DNA from: Bacteroidota bacterium
GTDB taxonomy: Bacteria > Bacteroidota > Ignavibacteria > UBA10030 > UBA8401
Assembly (NCBI GenBank): GCA_021796275.1
Contig: JAJYOI010000027.1
Span: 1 to 35,703 of the forward strand
Length of the DNA: 35,703 bases
Direction: 5' to 3'
A program made the position numbers and the translations under genes. The notes under the pieces were generated by a model, which saw only the letters and a list, made by a program, of their open reading frames with translations, was not told the origin of the DNA and searched no databases. Within the stretch, counting starts at the first letter, position 1; every line of letters begins with the position of its first letter. Positions 1 to 5,529 of the stretch are shown here, piece by piece.

Positions 1-1
1 A

Positions 2-139
2 GCCGAGCTGGAAGCTGCAGAAAAGGATGCGTGCAAGCCTGCAAGTGAAGAACCGAAGTCAGGCGCCGGCAAGATCGTTGGTGTTATTGCAGAGGCGCCT
101 TCCCGGGAAAAAGATGCACCGGGGGGCAGCGCGCCGTAA
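2..139 (+). CDS. C-terminal end of an unidentified protein (partial)
   Basis: An open frame entering from the left edge runs 45 codons to a TAA at 137-139. The visible tail is rich in Ala, Glu, Lys, Pro and Gly and looks disordered, with one short hydrophobic stretch (KIVGVIAEAP). No domain is recognisable, so no function is offered. It is on the same strand as ugd, 450 bp upstream. The absence of stops over 45 codons and the protein-like composition support a real gene end, but a chance open frame cannot be excluded from this fragment. Confidence 0.45.
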   Translation, partial: AELEAAEKDACKPASEEPKSGAGKIVGVIAEAPSREKDAPGGSAP

Positions 140-317
140 AAAGGACAGTGCGGCTTTTCTTTATGTGTATATGATGCTCAGATTTCTCGCACGCTGCCTC
201 TAACAGGTTGTTGAAAAACTATTTTGAGATACCTGAAAAATCTAACATCAGTGTTATTCTGGGTGGCGTTCTTTGCGGTAGTGGGTCAGTTTGCTTTTTT
301 ATAGAGCAGAAAAAACT

Positions 318-339
318 ACCCTGAGCGCAGTCGAAGGGT
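318..339. repeat. Imperfect palindrome with CTGAGCGCAGTCGAAGG core
   Basis: The sequence begins ACCCT and ends AGGGT around a CTGAGCGCAGTCGAAGG core, so it can fold into an imperfect hairpin. Sequences of this type recur in intergenic DNA of many FCB and other environmental genomes (recollection, not checked). Only one copy is in the window, so its repeat status here is inference. Confidence 0.45.
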
Positions 340-566
340 TTAGAACGTTTTTGTCATAGTTCGACGGAGTTTATCCGCGCTTACAGCGGGGCTCACAACG
401 GCTTAAGCGGCAAAACAGCCCGCTACGGTTTTGTAACTCACCAAGATTTTTCCTATACTTAGGCAAATGAAATTAACACCTCAATGCCTTTTTGAGGAAG
501 CTGTTACGTTGTAACTTTGCGGCCTTTGCGGTTTTCTTTTAGTAATCTTTAAACACAAAAACCATT

Positions 567-588
567 TCCCGAAGGGATTCCTTTAGAA
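567..588. repeat. 22-nt palindromic repeat, copy 1 (upstream of ugd)
   Basis: A near-palindrome with core CCCGAAGGGATTCCTTTAG ends one base before the ugd start codon at 590. It matches the sequence at 29746-29767 at 20 of 22 positions. Its GAAGGGA segment is the only Shine-Dalgarno-like sequence before ugd, about 12 nt from the ATG, so the element may also affect ugd translation. Confidence 0.7.
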
Positions 589-589
589 T

Positions 590-1900
590 ATGAAACTCTC
601 TATTATTGGTACCGGATATGTCGGATTAGTACAGGGAACGGTGTTTGCCGATACGGGCAACGATGTGATCTGCATGGATGTGGATGAAAAAAAGATCAGG
701 AATTTACAGAAGGGGATTGTGCCTATTTATGAGCCGGGATTGGAGGAGATGGTGCGGCGTAACATGGCAGAAGGAAGAGTGGCATTCACCACGTCTCTGA
801 AGGCAGCGATTGATAAGAGCGAGATCGTTTTTTTGTGCCTTCCCACCCCGCAATCGGATGACGGCTCGGCAGATCTCTCACGAGTTATTGCGGTGGCGGA
901 GCAAATTGCTGAGTTGATGAGCGGGCAAAAGGTTGTTGTCAGCAAAAGCACGGTGCCGGTGGGAACGGTGGATACGATCAAACAGATCATGCGCAAGAAA
1001 GGAAAAGCAAGCGTTGAAGTTGTTTCAAATCCTGAATTTCTAAAGGAGGGAACAGCTGTTCAGGACTCGTTGAAGCCGGACAGAATTGTTGTCGGAACGT
1101 CAAGCAAGCGGGCAATAGAAGTTATGAGCGAGTTATATGCGCCTTTTGTGCGGACGGGAAACCCTATTCTCTTTATGGATGAGCGAAGCGCGGAGATGAC
1201 AAAGTATGCGGCGAATTCTTTTCTGGCAACGAAGATTTCATTCATGAATGAGCTGGCAAATCTGTGCGAGAAAACAGGGGCGGATGTTGATCTTGTGCGC
1301 AAAGGGATGGGAACGGACCCGCGCATAGGGCAGCAGTTTCTCTTTCCGGGCGTCGGTTATGGTGGTTCATGTTTTCCCAAAGATGTGAAGGCGTTGATCA
1401 AGACCGCACAGGAACATGAGTATGAATTCAGAGTCTTGCGTGCGGTTGACGATGTGAATGAACGGCAGAAAAGACTGCTTGTAAAGAAAGTGAAGCACCA
1501 TTTTAAGGACCAGCTTGCAAACAAAATTATTGTTGTGTGGGGGCTGGCGTTCAAACCGCAAACCGACGATATGCGGGAAGCTCCGTCGCTGGCGATTATC
1601 AATGGCTTGTTGGAGCTTTCGGCGAAGGTGCGGGCGCACGATCCGGTTGCATTGCCCAAGGCACGGCTGCTTCTCGATAAAAGGGTTGATTTCTATGAGA
1701 ATAATTATGATGCCCTGAAGGGGGCAGATGCACTTGTTGTTGTAACAGAATGGAATGAATTTCGCAGGCCGGATTTTGAGAAGATGAAATCGCTCATGCG
1801 GACGCCGGTGGTGTTTGACGGAAGGAATATTTACGATCCGAAGATGATGAAGGAAAAGGGGTTTGTGTATTATGGAATGGGAAGGAAGGGCAGTGAATAG
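590..1900 (+). CDS. ugd: UDP-glucose 6-dehydrogenase
   Basis: Oxidises UDP-glucose to UDP-glucuronate with two NAD+ in the cytoplasm. The 436-residue length is normal for the short bacterial Ugd/TuaD type. The N-terminal Rossmann motif GTGYVG is at residues 7-12. The middle domain carries GVGYGGSCFPKD with catalytic Cys261, and a third nucleotide-sugar-binding domain covers about residues 315-425. The ATG at 590 leaves almost no N-terminal extension before the Rossmann strand, which fits the family. uxs, the next enzyme of the pathway, lies 535 bp downstream on the same strand, with an IVP-type gene between them. The TAG stop (1898-1900) lies inside the left flanking repeat of that cassette, so the extreme C-terminus may have been altered by insertion. 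Identification is very secure. Confidence 0.97.
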   Translation: MKLSIIGTGYVGLVQGTVFADTGNDVICMDVDEKKIRNLQKGIVPIYEPGLEEMVRRNMAEGRVAFTTSLKAAIDKSEIVFLCLPTPQSDDGSADLSRVIAVAEQIAELMSGQKVVVSKSTVPVGTVDTIKQIMRKKGKASVEVVSNPEFLKEGTAVQDSLKPDRIVVGTSSKRAIEVMSELYAPFVRTGNPILFMDERSAEMTKYAANSFLATKISFMNELANLCEKTGADVDLVRKGMGTDPRIGQQFLFPGVGYGGSCFPKDVKALIKTAQEHEYEFRVLRAVDDVNERQKRLLVKKVKHHFKDQLANKIIVVWGLAFKPQTDDMREAPSLAIINGLLELSAKVRAHDPVALPKARLLLDKRVDFYENNYDALKGADALVVVTEWNEFRRPDFEKMKSLMRTPVVFDGRNIYDPKMMKEKGFVYYGMGRKGSE

Positions 1901-1911
1901 TAAATGGTGAA
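1897..1911. repeat. Left flanking repeat of the IVP cassette
   Basis: ATAGTAAATGGTGAA here is repeated exactly at 2307-2321, so the two copies bracket the four-helix-bundle gene. The copy contains both the ugd stop (TAG, 1898-1900) and the start ATG of the inserted gene (1904). Confidence 0.75.
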
Positions 1912-2302
1912 CAGTAATGATTCTTTGAGCAGTGTTGGACAGAGGCCTCATAAAAAATTACTTCTGTGGCAAGAGGCAATGGAGTTGGTTGTTCACATAT
2001 ATGAATTGACTAAAGTATTTCCACGGGAAGAAGAATTTGGTTTGAAGTCACAATTGCGCAGAGCATCCGTTTCAGTGGTTTCAAATATAGCGGAAGGATT
2101 AGCAAGAAAAACAAAAAATGATAAGCTTCATTTTTTGAATATCTCGCAAGCTTCCTTGAGTGAAATTGATACGCAAATTGAGATTTCTCTACGTTTGAAT
2201 TACATTTCTTCCACTGTATTCGATGCTATGGGGCAACAAATCATGAAGATTCAAAAATTACTTAGCGGGCTCAATCGGAATGTTGAACGGCGTGAAAAGT
2301 AG
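1904..2302 (+). CDS. Four-helix-bundle protein, S23 / 23S rRNA intervening-sequence (IVP) family
   Basis: This 132-residue protein has the hallmarks of the IVP family: an N-terminal HKKLLLWQEAMELV helix, the FGLKSQLRRASVSVVSNIAEG core and a Glu-rich third helix ending near IQKLLSG. Members form helical pentamers and occur as ORFs in 23S rRNA intervening sequences or as free-standing genes. The diversity-generating-retroelement accessory protein Avd is a relative. The molecular role is unknown. It lies between ugd and uxs, and its ATG is inside the left flanking repeat, 3 bp after the ugd stop. The protein matches the family only from about residue 16, so the first residues may be read from flanking repeat. 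No reverse transcriptase or variable repeat is visible nearby, so this is not an evident retroelement. Confidence 0.88.
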   Translation: MVNSNDSLSSVGQRPHKKLLLWQEAMELVVHIYELTKVFPREEEFGLKSQLRRASVSVVSNIAEGLARKTKNDKLHFLNISQASLSEIDTQIEISLRLNYISSTVFDAMGQQIMKIQKLLSGLNRNVERREK

Positions 2303-2306
2303 TAAT

Positions 2307-2380
2307 ATAGTAAATGGTGAATTGCAAGCGCACAAATTTTACTGTTTATAACCATTCACTATTTACCATTCACTATTTGA
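2307..2380. repeat. Right flanking repeat and hairpin of the IVP cassette
   Basis: ATAGTAAATGGTGAA at 2307-2321 copies the left flank. It is followed at 2354-2375 by the inverted sequence ATTCACTATTTACCATTCAC, which repeats the same unit on the other strand. The first 16 bases pair with 2354-2369 with only two mismatches, so the flank can fold into a long hairpin. This is the kind of end expected of a small mobile cassette. Confidence 0.7.
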
Positions 2381-2434
2381 TTTTCACTGCTAAACTGCTT
2401 AACAGAAATTCCATTGTTACGGAGAGTTAGATCA

Positions 2435-3385
2435 ATGATAACAACCTCAGTCGTCACGGGCGGTGCTGGATTTCTTGGCTCTCATTTATGCGAGCGATTG
2501 CTTGATGAAGGTCATGCAGTGGTGTGCATTGACAATCTTATCACCGGCTCACTGGAGAATGTTGAACATTTGTTTGGGAAGAAGAATTTCCGCTTTGTCC
2601 GGTATGATGTGACGAATTTTGTTCATGTGCCCGAGGATGTACACTATATTTTTCATTTTGCATCGCCGGCAAGTCCGATAGATTATTTGAAACTGCCGAT
2701 CCAAACGCTGAAGGTTGGTTCGCTGGGAACGCACAAGGCATTAGGATTTGCGAAGGCGAAGAAAGCGCGTTTCTTTCTCGCTTCAACATCGGAAGTGTAT
2801 GGCGATCCGGAAATTCATCCGCAGGTTGAAGAATATTGGGGAAATGTGAATCCGGTGGGACCGCGCGGCGTCTATGACGAAGCGAAACGGTTTGCAGAAG
2901 CAATGACGATGGCATATCATCGGTTTCACGGAGTGGAAACAAGAATTATACGCATCTTCAATACGTATGGAGAGCGTATGAGAATTGAGGACGGCCGGGC
3001 GATTCCGGCATTTGTGTCGCAGGCGCTGCGGGGTGAGGATGTAACTGTCTTTGGTGACGGGAGCCAGACGAGAAGCGTTTGTTATGTTTCGGATTTGATT
3101 GAAGGGATTTACCGCCTGATGATGTCGGAGTATGCAATGCCGATGAACATTGGAAATCCGGAGGAGCTCTCAATGCTTGATCTTGCGAAGGAAATCGTCT
3201 CCCTTACAAAGAGCAAGAGCAAAATCGTTTTTAAGGAATTGCCGCAGGACGATCCGAAAGTGCGTCAGCCGGATATTACGAAGGCGAAGACGATTTTAGG
3301 CTGGGAGCCGAAAGTTGCACGTAAGGATGGGTTAGCAAGGACGATAGAATACTTTCGGAAGAAAGTGAACCCTCTCAATATGTAG
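2435..3385 (+). CDS. uxs: UDP-glucuronate decarboxylase (UDP-xylose synthase)
   Basis: A short-chain dehydrogenase/epimerase-fold enzyme that converts UDP-glucuronate to UDP-xylose with bound NAD+. From the ATG at 2435 it is 316 residues. Nucleotide-binding GGAGFLG is at 9-15, a TSEVYGDP segment at about 118-125, and catalytic Tyr147 and Lys151 in YDEAK. The [10 protein letters not shown] segment is typical of Uxs. The ATG at 2435 is preceded by GGAG at 2421-2424 and starts the protein right at its first beta strand. An upstream TTG at 2414 would add seven unneeded residues. Together with ugd it supplies UDP-xylose for surface polysaccharide. A dTDP-glucose dehydratase or galactose epimerase is less likely given the overall match. 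Confidence 0.93.
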   Translation: MITTSVVTGGAGFLGSHLCERLLDEGHAVVCIDNLITGSLENVEHLFGKKNFRFVRYDVTNFVHVPEDVHYIFHFASPASPIDYLKLPIQTLKVGSLGTHKALGFAKAKKARFFLASTSEVYGDPEIHPQVEEYWGNVNPVGPRGVYDEAKRFAEAMTMAYHRFHGVETRIIRIFNTYGERMRIEDGRAIPAFVSQALRGEDVTVFGDGSQTRSVCYVSDLIEGIYRLMMSEYAMPMNIGNPEELSMLDLAKEIVSLTKSKSKIVFKELPQDDPKVRQPDITKAKTILGWEPKVARKDGLARTIEYFRKKVNPLNM

Positions 3386-3434
3386 CCGCAGACTTTACGT
3401 CTGCGGTGCTTTGCAAGCGCAATCTAAAGATTGC
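3386..3434. repeat. Two adjacent perfect hairpins after uxs
   Basis: CCGCAGAC (3386-3393) pairs with GTCTGCGG (3399-3406), and GCAATC (3419-3424) pairs with GATTGC (3429-3434). The first stem begins directly after the uxs stop. No T-run follows, so these are not classic intrinsic terminators. They lie between convergent genes and may slow or end transcription, or may be a dispersed repeat. Confidence 0.6.
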
Positions 3435-3471
3435 GGCTGCATTCTGATTTCTAACTTTTTAGACAATCTCC

Positions 3472-4242
3472 CTACTGCAGCAGCAGATAATACGTCAGCA
3501 CACCGAAGCTCACTTCTGTAATAAATAAACTCACACCGGCAGCAACATCATATTTGTTCGCAGACGCACGTGCTGAAGGATCATTGGTTGCAGTGTATGT
3601 GTCGCTGAATGCATCGGCACGCCGCTTGGCAAGAGCAGAAATTGTGCCGGAAACGACTGCAACGGCGAGACTTGTATAGACCGCAGTTCCTTCATCCCGT
3701 ATGTATGTATTGGGGAGAACAATAGCGGGAGCGCGTTCGCCGTTTTCCCGGAGGTGAACAATGTTCATCGGTTGCAGCGGCGCTTCGAGCGTCAGCGGTT
3801 CATATCCCATCGCGCTGATTGTTACCGGCACAGACATTGTTCTCGCGGTTGTAAACTGAAAAGGGGTCTCGCCTGTTTTCGTCTTTCCCATAATGACAGC
3901 CGCTTCTGACGGCGACGAAAGAATCGTATACTCGTATTTTCCGGGAACGTTGATGACGGTGCTGCTTTCTGCCGTTACAGTCATTGTTGTGTCCATCAGA
4001 AGTCCATTCCATTCTCTTTCCCGTATGACAATAATGCGGTGATTGCCTGCCGGCAAAGGAAGTGAATCGAACGGCAATGCTTTCGTTATCGTGGAATCAA
4101 TGAGTGCAATGATGCCGGTGTCTTTTGAATGGACAGAGAAATAACCGTAGCTGTACGTTGAATCTTTTGTTTGCGCTCTGGAAGATGAAGATACGACAAA
4201 AAGCAGAAGAAGTAATGTGACGATTATTTTCATATTCTTCAT
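3472..4242 (-). CDS. PEGA-domain envelope protein
   Basis: From the ATG at 4242 this is a 256-residue exported protein with a signal peptide (MKNMKII followed by a Leu/Val-rich stretch ending SSSRAQ). A PEGA-like domain, about residues 100-165, carries TILSSPSEAAVIMG and TGETPFQF, the usual pattern of these small beta domains. Two hydrophobic segments near the C-terminus suggest membrane association. The chosen start overlaps the stop of the upstream PQQ-propeller gene in ATGA, which implies translational coupling. An earlier in-frame ATG at 4263 would add seven residues ahead of the signal. PEGA domains are thought to bind surface or cell-wall material; the exact role is unknown. Confidence 0.75.
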   Translation of the reverse strand: MKNMKIIVTLLLLLFVVSSSSRAQTKDSTYSYGYFSVHSKDTGIIALIDSTITKALPFDSLPLPAGNHRIIVIREREWNGLLMDTTMTVTAESSTVINVPGKYEYTILSSPSEAAVIMGKTKTGETPFQFTTARTMSVPVTISAMGYEPLTLEAPLQPMNIVHLRENGERAPAIVLPNTYIRDEGTAVYTSLAVAVVSGTISALAKRRADAFSDTYTATNDPSARASANKYDVAAGVSLFITEVSFGVLTYYLLLQ

Positions 4243-5462
4243 TGATTTGATGAGACAAAACAATACACGCTTTTATCTTCGGCGGCGACATACAGCTTTC
4301 CGCGCCATGCCACCGGCGAAGTTTTAATTCTGCTGCCAATATCATATTTCCACAACACAGAGCCGTCGCGCGGAGAAAGCGCATAGAGATAGTTATCGAG
4401 CGCACCGACAAAAATTGCCGATGCTGTTACTACCGGTGTCGTATTGATAACGCTGTGGTTTGTGAATTTCCATTGTAGCACGCCGTCGTTGATGCTCACG
4501 GCTGAAACGGTTCCGTTAAGCGATGAAACAAACACGAGCGAATCATTCACTGATGGACACGACATGATGCGGTCGCCGGTGTCGAATTTCCATTTCACCT
4601 CTCCCGTTGCGGCATCAAATGCATACAGGAAATGATCGCGCGAGCCGATGAATACCATGTCGCCTCTTGCGCCATTTTCAATTCCGTATTGAAAACTCCT
4701 TTGGCTTGAGACACATGGCGAACCAAACACTGCCGCGCCTGTTTTGTATTTCCATTTTAACTTTCCATCGAAAGCATTGACTGCAAAAACGAAGCCTTCA
4801 TCATTTCCGAAAAACAGAAGCGAGTCGTTCGCTGCCGGCGACGAGTGGAGTGCATCATCCGTCGGAAATGTCCAGTCGGTTTTTCCTGATAATGTGTCGA
4901 GGCAATACAGCGTTCCGTTAAGGCTTGCGGCAAATAATTTTCCATGGAACAGCACGGGAGACGCTTCCACGCCGCCGATTCCGATAGTCCAGAGCTTCTT
5001 GCCGTTCACAAGGTCGAGCGCAATGACCGAGCTTTTTCCGGAAGCCGCAGGAAAATAAAGTTTGGTCTCAGCCGCAGCGGGAGCGCCGTACAATGCGCTT
5101 CCGGTTTTAATGTATCCGATGCGTTTACCGCTGATGGCGTTCACAGCATGCATTTCTCCCTGCAGTGTTCCGATGAACAGAACACTGTCAACGACGACAG
5201 GCGAGCCATTTCCAAAGCCGGCAGAAGCGTCGTAATTCCACAGCACGCGCAGCGGAAATGTGAATGACGATTCTGTATCACGATGAGAATGACGATATTC
5301 TTTGCCAAACATAGTCCAATCGGCGGGCGATAGTTTCAGCGGCGCGGATAATTCGATGACGGTGCATCCTGAGAAGAAAAAGAAAAGTGAAACTACGGAA
5401 AGAAGAATACAATGTCGTCTTTGGCGCCATGTTCCATATCCGCGAAGTTCACGAAGAAACAC
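4239..5462 (-). CDS. PQQ-like beta-propeller lipoprotein
   Basis: The mature part is a run of about seven propeller blades with the repeated pattern of YALDAxxGxxxWKF, for example YAFDAATGEVKWKFDTG and YCLDTLSGKTDWTF. This is the PQQ/BamB-like fold, here probably a structural or binding module. A hydrophobic stretch ending in FFFFSGC is a lipoprotein signal, so the protein is probably anchored in the envelope. No ATG lies in frame close to the signal. The open frame continues upstream through DNA resembling a dispersed repeat and into the next gene. I chose the GTG at 5462, a TTG at 5468 being the alternative. The real start is uncertain. It ends in an ATGA overlap with the PEGA gene. Confidence 0.75.
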   Translation of the reverse strand: MFLRELRGYGTWRQRRHCILLSVVSLFFFFSGCTVIELSAPLKLSPADWTMFGKEYRHSHRDTESSFTFPLRVLWNYDASAGFGNGSPVVVDSVLFIGTLQGEMHAVNAISGKRIGYIKTGSALYGAPAAAETKLYFPAASGKSSVIALDLVNGKKLWTIGIGGVEASPVLFHGKLFAASLNGTLYCLDTLSGKTDWTFPTDDALHSSPAANDSLLFFGNDEGFVFAVNAFDGKLKWKYKTGAAVFGSPCVSSQRSFQYGIENGARGDMVFIGSRDHFLYAFDAATGEVKWKFDTGDRIMSCPSVNDSLVFVSSLNGTVSAVSINDGVLQWKFTNHSVINTTPVVTASAIFVGALDNYLYALSPRDGSVLWKYDIGSRIKTSPVAWRGKLYVAAEDKSVYCFVSSNQ

Positions 5463-5529
5463 GAACAAATTTTTTCTTTCTTTTACATTCAATGCCTTGC
5501 GCTCCTTCGTGCTCTTTGTGGATAAAGAG
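5445..5529. repeat. Probable dispersed repeat before the PQQ-propeller gene
   Basis: The plus strand reads CCTTGCGCTCCTTCGTGCTC and on to TTTGTGG at about 5490-5521, and CGAAGTTCACGAAGAAACAC at 5443-5460. The CTTTGCGGCCTTTGCGG stretch at 515-531 is of similar kind. The stretch is readable in frame with the downstream lipoprotein but encodes nothing like a signal peptide. Confidence 0.45.

Larger units (their letters stand above)
140..589. other. Repeat-rich intergenic region, no gene seen
   Basis: This 450-bp gap holds no convincing coding frame on either strand. It contains several short sequences that look like dispersed repeats: an imperfect palindrome at 318-339, a CTTTGCGGCCTTTGCGGTTT stretch at about 515-537 and a 22-nt palindrome at 567-588 just before ugd. 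A GGTTGTTGAAAAACT stretch lies near 207-221. The ugd promoter must lie here, but no convincing -35/-10 pair was found. Confidence 0.6.

Noticed and set aside
1904-2302. Diversity-generating retroelement accessory gene (Avd)
   Set aside because: Avd is related to the IVP fold, but no reverse transcriptase, template repeat or variable repeat is in the window.
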